Assembly (NCBI GenBank): GCA_900546295.1
Contig: URCK01000056.1
Location: 1-11,609, forward strand
DNA: 11,609 bases
From: an uncultured Eubacteriales bacterium
Lineage (GTDB): Bacteria > Bacillota > Clostridia > Oscillospirales > Oscillospiraceae
Direction: 5' to 3'
In this document: one piece after another, positions 6,154 to 11,609 of the stretch
Layout: each line of letters opens with the position of its first letter
Numbering within the stretch: the first letter of the stretch is position 1
Notes under the pieces: generated by a model
Told to the model about the DNA's origin: nothing
The model's input: the letters and a program-made list of their open reading frames with translations, nothing else
The model's database searches: none
Program-made: the position numbers and the translations under genes

Positions 6154-7626
6154 ATGAAACGAATTTTTGCTTTGTTGCTGGCCGCAGCGATGACGCTCTC
6201 CCTCTGCGCCTGCGGCGCGGGAGAGGCAGACGAGCGCGAGAAGGAGAAGAACGAAGTGGAAAAAGACCCGGCCGCCGCGCAGTATTTGCAGGAGCTTGCC
6301 GTGAAGACGGCGGAATATCCCGAGCTTCCCGCCATGCCGAGCACGGAGGAGCTGGACAAGGCCTTCAGCACCATCGACTATGACAAGATGGGCGCGGAGG
6401 CCTACGAAAAGGCACAGGAAAAGATCTGGGCGGACTGGGACGAGCGCAGCACGAAGTATTACGATGCGCTCCGCGCGCTGAGAAGCGAGGGCACGGCGCA
6501 GAGCGCCGCCTTCCTCGGCTTTACGAAGTCGGCGGCGGGCGCGCTGCTCTCCGGCGAGGACAACGTCATCGTCTCGCCCGCGAACCTCTACCTTGCCCTC
6601 GCCATGCTCAGCGAGACGACGGACGGCGAGAGCCGCGGACAGATCCTCTCCCTTCTCGGCCTTGACGACACCGCGACGGCGCAGAGCGCTGGCAACTACA
6701 TCTGGCGCAACCTCTACGGCGAGACCGCAACGGGCAAGACGCAGCTGGCAAGCTCCCTCTGGCTGAGCGGTAGCGTGCCCTACAACGAGGAAACGCTTGA
6801 AACGCTCGCCCGGCAGTACCTTGCCTCGACCTTCTCCGCGCCGATGGGCGAAAAGAAGACCGACAGCGCCATCGCCGAGTGGATCAACGAAAATACCGGC
6901 GGCCTTCTCGCTGACGCCGCGGGCGGCATCGAGACCAGGCCCGAAACGGTGATGCTGCTCCTGACGACGCTCTACTTTAAGGACCAGTGGCGCGACGAAT
7001 TCTGGACGAAGGAGACACGGCAGGATGTCTTCACCGCCGCAGACGGCGCGCAGCAGACGGTAGACTTCATGCACCTGACACAGGACAGAGCCTCCTATTG
7101 CCGGGGCGAAAACTACACCGTGGCGGAGCTGCGCTTTCAGGGCGGGCAGGCGATGCGCTTCCTGCTGCCCGACGAGGGCACGAGCCTTGAAAGCCTCCTT
7201 GCGGACGGTACCGCCGCGGGCGGGCTGCTGGGCTACGACAAGAAAGAAAATCTGCCGAGCGGCAAGCTCGTCTGGAGCGTGCCGAAGTTCGACGTCAGCT
7301 CTGATCTTGAACTGACCGACGCGCTCCGCGCGCTGGGCGTTTCCGATGTCTTTGACTTTGATCGCGCGGACTTTTCGCCGCTTGTCGACTTTGACCGCTT
7401 TGACAAGGCGGTCGCCGTGACGAAGGTGCAGCACGCCGCGCGCGTCAAGATCGACGAAAAGGGCTGCGAGGCCGCCGCCTTTACCGCCGTCACGGCGGAC
7501 GCCATGTCCGCCGCGCCCGAAGACCTTCCCGTGGTGGAGATGGATCTGAACCGGCCGTTTGCCTTTATGATCACCGGCGTGGACGGCCTGCCGCTCTTTC
7601 TCGGCACGGTGAACACGATGGCGTAA
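6154..7626 (+). CDS. Lipoprotein serpin (serine protease inhibitor, surface anchored)
   Basis: A 490-residue serpin, a suicide-type inhibitor that traps proteases by insertion of its reactive loop. MKRIFALLLAAAMTLSLCAC is a lipoprotein signal (lipobox LCAC, lipidated C20), so it should sit on the outer face of the membrane. Residues 21-115 are a charged, helical-looking extension absent from the standard core. The core begins near 116. NVIVSPANLYLALAMLSETT (137-156) matches the serpin helix B region, and TLYFKDQWRDEFW (272-284) matches the conserved strand. The hinge EKGCEAAAFTAVTADA starts at 435, followed by M451-S452 as the aligned P1-P1' pair. NRPFAFMI (466-473) is close to the serpin signature, and LFLGTVN closes the fold. 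GGAGG precedes the ATG. It has its own terminator and a strong ECF promoter divergent from the sigma operon. Serpins are known from other gut bacteria, for example those of Eubacterium siraeum. The target protease is not known here. Confidence 0.95.
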   Translation: MKRIFALLLAAAMTLSLCACGAGEADEREKEKNEVEKDPAAAQYLQELAVKTAEYPELPAMPSTEELDKAFSTIDYDKMGAEAYEKAQEKIWADWDERSTKYYDALRALRSEGTAQSAAFLGFTKSAAGALLSGEDNVIVSPANLYLALAMLSETTDGESRGQILSLLGLDDTATAQSAGNYIWRNLYGETATGKTQLASSLWLSGSVPYNEETLETLARQYLASTFSAPMGEKKTDSAIAEWINENTGGLLADAAGGIETRPETVMLLLTTLYFKDQWRDEFWTKETRQDVFTAADGAQQTVDFMHLTQDRASYCRGENYTVAELRFQGGQAMRFLLPDEGTSLESLLADGTAAGGLLGYDKKENLPSGKLVWSVPKFDVSSDLELTDALRALGVSDVFDFDRADFSPLVDFDRFDKAVAVTKVQHAARVKIDEKGCEAAAFTAVTADAMSAAPEDLPVVEMDLNRPFAFMITGVDGLPLFLGTVNTMA

Positions 7627-7650
7627 GGGCAGAAGAGAAAACAACAAAGG

Positions 7651-7687
7651 GGGGGACGCTTCCTGCATCGGAAGCGTCCCCCTTTTT
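7651..7687 (+). terminator. Intrinsic terminator of the serpin gene
   Basis: A 13-bp perfect stem (GGGGGACGCTTCC at 7651-7663 with its complement at 7670-7682, loop TGCATC) is followed by TTTTT at 7683-7687. It lies 25 bases after the serpin stop codon. Confidence 0.92.
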
Positions 7688-7732
7688 GCGCATCGCATCT
7701 CCTTGCGGGGCGGTGCGATCAATCGATCAAAA

Positions 7733-7799
7733 TAAAAAAGAAAACAGAAAATGACTGACCCCTGATCGCTGTTACTCAAGTACGATCAAGGGTCAGTCA
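7733..7799 (-). terminator. Terminator of the candidate ncRNA
   Basis: Read on the minus strand, arms 7799-7783 and 7768-7752 pair over 17 bases with one mismatch around a 14-base loop. They are followed by TTTTCTGTTTTCTTTTTTATT. It terminates leftward transcription and faces the serpin terminator from the other side. Confidence 0.75.
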
Positions 7800-7835
7800 C
7801 GATGAATATTGGGATCTCTCATATTCTGTTTTCTT
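7738..7835. repeat. Two nested imperfect inverted repeats
   Basis: Outer arms 7738-7754 and 7819-7835 match as inverted copies in 16 of 17 bases (AAGAAAACAGAAAATGA type). Inner arms 7752-7768 and 7783-7799 also match in 16 of 17 (TGACTGACCCCTGATCG type). The two pairs overlap by three bases on the left, so both helices cannot form in full at the same time. The inner pair works as a terminator for minus-strand transcription. The outer pair could be the mark of a small mobile or duplicated element, or an alternative fold. Confidence 0.7.
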
Positions 7836-8030
7836 CCTTTCCTTTCGTTTTGTGATCTGGTGCCGAATACCACTTACTCCGGTTTCCACTCCTGCTATCT
7901 TAAACACTGCTGTTGCAGTGGTCTTACCTGAATGCCGGTACACATCAGAGAGTGCTGCGCGATGGATATGATCGGAACCATTGGATCGGGTTTGCTGCAC
8001 TTACTTGTACATTGGTCTCACCCTTTCTGT
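7745..8030 (-). ncRNA. Candidate structured non-coding RNA, class not identified
   Basis: A complete transcription unit without a convincing gene: an extended -10 promoter (8037-8065) upstream and a 17-bp hairpin plus T-rich tail at the end, giving about 285 nt from near 8030 to near 7745. The only frame with an RBS-like start begins with ATG TAC AAG and stops at TAA, so it does not code. Structure visible by eye: AGUGC (8001-7997) can pair with GCACU (7955-7951), and CACUGC-AACA-GCAGUG (7921-7906) is a perfect hairpin. CAAGUA (8006-8001) is complementary to UACUUG in the terminator loop. A known clostridial class such as the raiA motif is possible but cannot be confirmed without a covariance search. 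The alternative is a decayed short gene or mobile-element remnant. Base composition is well below the GC level of the neighbouring genes. Confidence 0.5.
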
Positions 8031-8036
8031 GATTAA

Positions 8037-8065
8037 AGAATAGCAAGAATGAGACTGAAAATCAA
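8037..8065 (-). promoter_or_regulatory. Sigma-A type promoter of the candidate ncRNA
   Basis: On the minus strand TTGATT (8065-8060), a 17-base spacer ending in TGC, and TATTCT (8042-8037) form an extended -10 promoter with start near 8030. Confidence 0.65.
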
Positions 8066-8138
8066 GCGGCAGAACAAATAAAGATACAAAGAATTTTTTG
8101 TGCGGAGGGCTGAATATTCAAAAAACGGCGGAAAATGC

Positions 8139-8167
8139 TTGTTCTTTATCGAAAACTTTAGTATAAT
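8139..8167 (+). promoter_or_regulatory. Plus-strand sigma-A-like promoter pointing into the methyltransferase gene
   Basis: TTGTTC (8139-8144), 17 bases, and a perfect TATAAT (8162-8167). A transcript would begin near 8174, directly at the 8177-8199 hairpin, and run antisense to the methyltransferase gene. No plus-strand gene follows. It may be a chance match in an A+T-rich gap or the start of an antisense RNA. Confidence 0.45.
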
Positions 8168-8199
8168 AAAACTGTTGGGCCGCCCTTCAAGGGCGGCCC
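8164..8199 (-). terminator. Terminator hairpin overlapping the methyltransferase stop codon
   Basis: Arms 8177-8186 and 8190-8199 pair perfectly (GGGCCGCCCT type, 10 bp). On the minus strand the stem is followed by AACAGTTTTATT. The three-base loop 8187-8189 is exactly the TGA stop codon of the gene. The U-tract is interrupted, so termination strength is uncertain. Confidence 0.65.
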
Positions 8200-8909
8200 G
8201 ATTTGCGCTGTTTGCGGAAATAGACGCGATCCCACTCATCCGTGCCCGGGATGAGCGGCGGCTCGATGACAAGACCGCTTTTCCCGCCGCGCTTCCCCTC
8301 GACCAGCAGGAGCGAGGGGGCGGAGACGGCGGACTTTGCGAGAAAGCGCAGGCGCTTTGGCTCGATGCCGCTCTCACGCATGGCGCAGAGCACGTCCGTG
8401 AGCCGCTCGGTGCGGTGGACGAGGGCGAAGCGCCCGCCGTAGCGCAGGACGCGCTTCGCCGCGGCGCACACGTCATCAAGCGTGCAGGTACATTCCTCGC
8501 GCGCATTTCGCCGCGCCTCGCCCTCGGCGCTCGCGCCGCTGCCGGCGGGGAAGTACGGCGGGTTGGAGATCACATAGTCGACGCTGCCGGGAGGGGGCAG
8601 GACGGAAACATCGCGCAGGTCGCCCGTGCGGAAGGCGGCGCGCCCCTCCCAGCCGTTTTCCGAAAAGGTCCTGCGCGCGAGCGCTGCCGCGGGCGCGGAT
8701 AGTTCCACGTTTTCAACGGTGAGGGAATCCTCGCGCGCAAGCAGGAGCGTGCCGAGCAGCCCCGTGCCGCTGCCAAGGTCGCAGACGCGATCGCCGCGCG
8801 CGGGACGGGCAAAGTAGGCGAGGGCAAAGCTGTCCGTTCCCGGCGGGAAGAGATCTGTATCATAGTAAAAGCAGGGTCCATTCTGCCAGAGTTCGTCTCG
8901 CCGTTCCAT
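8187..8909 (-). CDS. tRNA1(Val) (adenine(37)-N6)-methyltransferase-like protein (TrmN6/YfiC family)
   Basis: A 240-residue class I SAM-dependent methyltransferase. The SAM-binding motif I is CDLGSGTGLLGTLLL (43-57), an acidic motif II follows in VENVELS (65-71), and NPPY (116-119) is the catalytic motif of enzymes methylating exocyclic amino groups of adenine. The start ELWQNGPCFYYDTDLFPPGTDS (residues 6-27) and the ending near IEPPLIPG are typical of the TrmN6/YfiC family, which methylates A37 of tRNA1(Val). The length also fits. The ATG at 8909 has GAAGGGGGTG in front. It lies 75 bases after the ferredoxin gene on the same strand, with a strong terminator between them, and no separate promoter is evident in the remaining 21 bases. 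Expression may therefore depend on read-through. RNA against protein substrate specificity is inferred from the family, because NPPY enzymes differ in target. Confidence 0.88.
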   Translation of the reverse strand: MERRDELWQNGPCFYYDTDLFPPGTDSFALAYFARPARGDRVCDLGSGTGLLGTLLLAREDSLTVENVELSAPAAALARRTFSENGWEGRAAFRTGDLRDVSVLPPPGSVDYVISNPPYFPAGSGASAEGEARRNAREECTCTLDDVCAAAKRVLRYGGRFALVHRTERLTDVLCAMRESGIEPKRLRFLAKSAVSAPSLLLVEGKRGGKSGLVIEPPLIPGTDEWDRVYFRKQRKSGRP

Positions 8910-8930
8910 GCAAGCACCCCCTTCAAAGAT

Positions 8931-8969
8931 AAAAATAAGGACGCGCCGAAAAGCGCGTCCTTATTTTTT
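8931..8969 (-). terminator. Strong terminator after the ferredoxin gene
   Basis: A perfect 16-bp stem (8931-8946 with 8953-8968, core AAGGACGCGC, loop CGAAAA on the plus strand). The A/T-rich ends of the arms provide a T-run in both directions, so it may act bidirectionally. It starts 17 bases past the ferredoxin stop codon. Confidence 0.92.
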
Positions 8970-8984
8970 AAGTACTCTTACGCC

Positions 8985-9155
8985 TTAGGCCTGGGAGATG
9001 GCACCGTTGGGGCAGGTATCCGCGCAGCTGCCGCAATCGAGGCAGGCATTCGCGTCGATCTGATACTGGGAATCGCCCTGGGAAATAGCACCGACGGGGC
9101 AGGCGTCTGCGCAAGCACCGCAGCTGACGCAGGCAGAGCTGATCTGATAAGCCAT
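8985..9155 (-). CDS. 2[4Fe-4S] ferredoxin, clostridial type
   Basis: A 56-residue electron carrier. Two CxxCxxCxxxCP motifs are present: CVSCGACADACPVGAI (9-24) and CLDCGSCADTCPNGAI (38-53). Each supplies three cysteines to one cluster and the fourth to the other, the standard 2[4Fe-4S] arrangement for low-potential electron transfer, for example with pyruvate:ferredoxin oxidoreductase or hydrogenase. The length and the two-fold internal repeat are typical. The ATG at 9155 is preferred over one at 9170, because GGAGG (9168-9164) lies eight bases before it and the upstream ATG would overlap that site. It is flanked by its own promoter and a strong terminator, so it is monocistronic or nearly so. 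It is divergent from the clpC-type gene with no obvious functional link. Confidence 0.96.
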   Translation of the reverse strand: MAYQISSACVSCGACADACPVGAISQGDSQYQIDANACLDCGSCADTCPNGAISQA

Positions 9156-9163
9156 GATAGTTA

Positions 9164-9168
9164 CCTCC
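9164..9168 (-). promoter_or_regulatory. Ribosome binding site deciding the ferredoxin start
   Basis: GGAGG eight bases upstream of the ATG at 9155 fixes the start. The in-frame ATG at 9170 lies directly before this site and has no good site of its own. Confidence 0.85.
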
Positions 9169-9184
9169 ATAAGTTGATGACGCT

Positions 9185-9212
9185 ATTATAGCATGAGAGC
9201 GCGAAAATGCAA
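9185..9212 (-). promoter_or_regulatory. Extended -10 promoter of the ferredoxin gene
   Basis: On the minus strand TGCTATAAT provides a perfect -10 (9190-9185) with an extended TG. TTGCAT (9212-9207) lies 16 bases further upstream as a weak -35. The leader is about 20-25 bases. The high score of the -10 fits a highly expressed small ferredoxin. Confidence 0.8.
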
Positions 9213-9310
9213 GAGTGAGAATTGAGGAAATGATTGAATTTTCTGTGTCCTTTTGCGGGGTTTATTTTTGGAGAGAATGGGAAAAGATGAGAAAGTCAAG
9301 TGAAACGGAC

Positions 9311-9318
9311 AGGAGGGG
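9311..9318 (+). promoter_or_regulatory. Ribosome binding site deciding the clpC TTG start
   Basis: AGGAGGGG lies seven bases before TTG at 9326. No in-frame ATG or GTG with such a site occurs nearby, and the ClpC N-terminal sequence begins directly after the TTG. Confidence 0.8.
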
Positions 9319-9325
9319 AAGAGCC

Positions 9326-11609
9326 TTGCAGGAAAGAAGATTCAGCGTAAGGGCCGAGCGGGTGCTGCGCGGCGCGCAGGCGGCGGCGCTCGAGCTGGGG
9401 CACGGCTATGTCGGATGCGAGCATCTGCTGCTCGGAATGCTGCGCGAGGAAGAGGACGCACCGGGCCGCGCGCTGCGCGCGCTCGGCGCAGAGGAGGAGA
9501 AAACACGCGCGCTCATCACGCGTGCACTGGGGCGGGGAGAGGCAGACCTTGCCATTGCACAGGGACTTTCACCGCACGCGCGCTGCGCCGTCGAGATGGC
9601 GGTGGCGGAGGCGGAGCGCTCGGGCAGCCGTGAGATCGAGTCGGGACATCTGCTGCTGGGGATGCTGCGCTGCGGCGACAACACGGCCGTGCGCCTTTTG
9701 CGGCGCGAGGGCGTGGACACGCGCAGGCTCTACGGCGAGACCGTGCGCGCGATGAGCCTGACGGCGAGGCGCAGCCCCAGCGGCGAAGTGCGCGCGAGCC
9801 GGGGGGAGAGCAAGAGCGGCAAAACGCTCGCGGAATTCACGCGCGACTTAACGGCGATGGCGCGCGAGGGACGATTCGACCCAGTCATTGGGCGCGAGGA
9901 GGAGATCGCGCGCACCATCCGCATCCTCTCGCGCCGCACGAAGAACGACCCTGTGCTCATCGGCGAGCCGGGCGTTGGCAAGACGGCGGTCGTGGAGGGC
10001 CTTGCCGAGCGGATCGGCGAGGGAAACGTGCCGGATGTACTCCTTGACCAGCGCATTTTGTCGCTCGACCTTGCGGGCATGGTGGCGGGAACGAAGTACC
10101 GCGGCGAATTTGAAGAGCGCATCCGCGCCCTGCTCGATGAGGTGAGGCGCGAGGGAAACGTCATTTTGTTCATCGACGAGCTGCATACCATCGTCGGCGC
10201 GGGCAGCGCCGAGGGAGCGGTGGACGCGGCGAACATCTTGAAGCCCGCGCTCGGGCGCGGAGAGATCCGCGTCATCGGCGCGACAACGCTCGCGGAGTAC
10301 CGGCGCTATATTGAGAAGGACGCGGCGCTCGAGCGGCGCTTTCAGAGCGTGCAGGTGGGCGAACCCGATGAGGAAAAGACGCTTGCCATCCTGCGCGCCC
10401 TGCGCCCGCGCTACGAAGAGCACCACGGCCTTGAAATCGACGACGCGGCGCTGCACGCGGCGGTGACGCTTTCAAAGCGCTACCTTCCGGATCGCTTTCT
10501 CCCCGACAAGGCCATCGACCTTGTGGATGAGGCGGCGGCGGGCGTGCGCACGGAGGTACACAGCGCCTCACCGGAGGTGAGGGCGCTTTCGGAGCGGGCG
10601 GAGGAGGCGGCAAAGGATAAGGAGGAGGCCATCCGCGCGCAGAACTACGAAAAGGCCGCGCGTTCACGCGACGCGGAGGAAAGCTTCCGCGCGCAGGCGG
10701 CAAAGGAGCGCGAGCGGGAGCGGCGCGAGGCGGAAAAGACGCACGCCGTCGTAACGCGCGAGCACGTCGCCGCGGTGCTGTCGAACTGGACGGGCATCCC
10801 TGTGACGCGCCTGAGCGAGAGCGAGCGGTCGCGCCTTCTATCGCTTGAGGATACGCTGCACGAGCGCATCGTGGGGCAGGACGAGGCCGTGCGCGCGGTT
10901 GCCCGCGCGGTGCGGCGGGGAAGAGCAGGCGTGAAGGACCCGAAGCGGCCCATAGGCTCCTTTCTGCTGCTGGGACCGACGGGCATCGGCAAGACGGAGC
11001 TGAGCCGCGCGCTCGCCGAGGCGGTATTCGGCAGCGAGGAGGCGATGATCCGCATCGACATGAGCGAGTATATGGAAAAGCACAGCGTCTCGCGCCTGAT
11101 CGGCTCGCCGCCGGGCTATGTCGGTTACGACGAGGGCGGACAGCTGACGGAGAAGGTGCGGCGAAAGCCGTATTCCGTTGTGCTCTTCGACGAGATCGAA
11201 AAAGCGCACGAGGATGTGTGGAACGTGCTGCTGCAAATCCTCGAGGACGGTGCGGTGACGGATTCGCAGGGGCGGCGCGTGGATTTTCGCAGCGCGGTGA
11301 TCGTGATGACCTCGAACGTGGGGGCAAAGAGCATCACGGCGGCGCCAGCGCCGCTCGGCTTTGCCGCCAACGCGCAGGAGGACGGAGAGGCGCGTTTTGG
11401 CGCGGTGAAGAAGGCTGTGACGGCGGAGCTGCGGCGGACCTTCCGCCCGGAGTTTTTGAACCGCGTGGACGAGACGATCGTCTTCCGCCGCTTATCGCGC
11501 GAGGACTGCGCCGAGATCGCGCGGCGGCTGCTTGCGCAGACCGTTTCCCGCGCCGCGGCGCTCGGCATCACGCTTGAGGCGGACGAGGAGTGCGCGGTCT
11601 CCCTCGCCG
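9326..11609 (+). CDS. clpC: ClpC-type AAA+ unfoldase, C-terminus cut by window edge
   Basis: An ATP-driven protein unfoldase that feeds substrates to the ClpP protease in the cytoplasm; 761 of an expected 810-830 residues are visible. Two Clp_N repeats occupy about residues 5-50 and 75-125, including CEHLLLGML and SGHLLLGML. The first AAA+ domain has Walker A GEPGVGKT (213-220) and Walker B VILFIDELH (279-287). The middle domain, about 405-460, has the UvrB/C-like pattern EEAIRAQNYEKAARSRD characteristic of ClpC and not of ClpA. The second AAA+ domain has Walker A GPTGIGKT (550-557) and Walker B VVLFDEIEKAH (618-628). The start is TTG, with AGGAGGGG seven bases upstream. The ctsR-mcsA-mcsB genes that precede clpC in Bacillus are absent here; a divergent ferredoxin gene lies upstream. 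I see no convincing promoter or CtsR box in the 170-base gap. Confidence 0.93.
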   Translation, partial: MQERRFSVRAERVLRGAQAAALELGHGYVGCEHLLLGMLREEEDAPGRALRALGAEEEKTRALITRALGRGEADLAIAQGLSPHARCAVEMAVAEAERSGSREIESGHLLLGMLRCGDNTAVRLLRREGVDTRRLYGETVRAMSLTARRSPSGEVRASRGESKSGKTLAEFTRDLTAMAREGRFDPVIGREEEIARTIRILSRRTKNDPVLIGEPGVGKTAVVEGLAERIGEGNVPDVLLDQRILSLDLAGMVAGTKYRGEFEERIRALLDEVRREGNVILFIDELHTIVGAGSAEGAVDAANILKPALGRGEIRVIGATTLAEYRRYIEKDAALERRFQSVQVGEPDEEKTLAILRALRPRYEEHHGLEIDDAALHAAVTLSKRYLPDRFLPDKAIDLVDEAAAGVRTEVHSASPEVRALSERAEEAAKDKEEAIRAQNYEKAARSRDAEESFRAQAAKERERERREAEKTHAVVTREHVAAVLSNWTGIPVTRLSESERSRLLSLEDTLHERIVGQDEAVRAVARAVRRGRAGVKDPKRPIGSFLLLGPTGIGKTELSRALAEAVFGSEEAMIRIDMSEYMEKHSVSRLIGSPPGYVGYDEGGQLTEKVRRKPYSVVLFDEIEKAHEDVWNVLLQILEDGAVTDSQGRRVDFRSAVIVMTSNVGAKSITAAPAPLGFAANAQEDGEARFGAVKKAVTAELRRTFRPEFLNRVDETIVFRRLSREDCAEIARRLLAQTVSRAAALGITLEADEECAVSLA

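Noticed and set aside
6145..7779. A 544-codon open frame on the minus strand opposite the serpin
   Set aside because: The protein is rich in Arg, Ala, Gly and His without motifs, it is the mirror of a clear serpin gene, and GC-rich genes commonly produce such open antisense frames.
7797..8000. A 67-codon minus-strand frame starting at GTG
   Set aside because: The GTG directly follows an in-frame TAA and has no proper ribosome binding site. The RBS-linked ATG four codons earlier is stopped by that TAA. The stretch is better explained as part of a non-coding RNA or a remnant.
9270..9312. CtsR-like heptad around AGTCAAG upstream of clpC
   Set aside because: Only one poor half-site is present; the direct repeat of GGTCAAA with fixed spacing is absent.
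10272..11327. A 351-codon minus-strand frame opposite clpC
   Set aside because: It is almost entirely Arg, Pro, Ser and Ala, the typical shadow of a GC-rich gene; the plus strand has unmistakable ClpC motifs.
1..11609. CRISPR arrays, tRNA or rRNA genes, complete insertion sequences
   Set aside because: No regularly spaced direct repeats, cloverleaf patterns, rRNA motifs or transposase genes could be seen on either strand.

Overview
The window looks like chromosome from a GC-rich, low-GC-lineage-type (Bacillota) anaerobe. A gut Clostridia of the Oscillospiraceae/Ruminococcaceae kind is my best guess, inferred from gene content and not proven. The signs are a type III glutamine synthetase, a small 2[4Fe-4S] ferredoxin, a ClpC-type ATPase, AGGAGG-like ribosome binding sites, and a DUF4358/MBOAT/DHHW cluster. 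Coding DNA is clearly GC-rich. The one long non-coding gap (about 7690-8176) is visibly richer in A+T.

Layout: (1) 1-1466, minus strand: type III glutamine synthetase, cut by the left edge, with a recognisable promoter and an upstream 14-bp perfect palindrome. (2) 1700-5946, minus strand: one tightly packed five-gene operon read from right to left: ECF sigma factor, its probable anti-sigma protein, a DUF4358-type lipoprotein, an MBOAT O-acyltransferase and a DHHW/AlgX-like SGNH protein. (3) 6154-7626, plus strand and divergent from the sigma operon: a lipoprotein serpin with a terminator. (4) 7627-8186: a gap holding the serpin terminator and a promoter-hairpin-terminator unit that looks like a structured non-coding RNA of roughly 290 nt on the minus strand, plus a plus-strand promoter-like sequence. 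(5) 8187-8909, minus: a tRNA1(Val) A37 N6-methyltransferase-like protein. (6) 8985-9155, minus: ferredoxin. (7) 9326 to the right edge, plus: ClpC-type ATPase starting at TTG and cut by the edge.

The most connected story is in the middle. The serpin has an almost textbook ECF promoter (GGAACTT, 16 bases, GTCTAA), and the sigma operon has a weaker element with the same 18-base distance between AAC and GTC. This suggests that the sigma factor drives itself, the envelope acyl-transfer genes and a surface-anchored protease inhibitor together. The serpin's reactive loop can be aligned so that P1-P1' is Met-Ser. A reasonable reading, which is inference, is an envelope or host-protease defence regulon: modify the surface polymer and place a protease trap on the membrane. 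The second item worth attention is the probable non-coding RNA, whose class I cannot name by eye.
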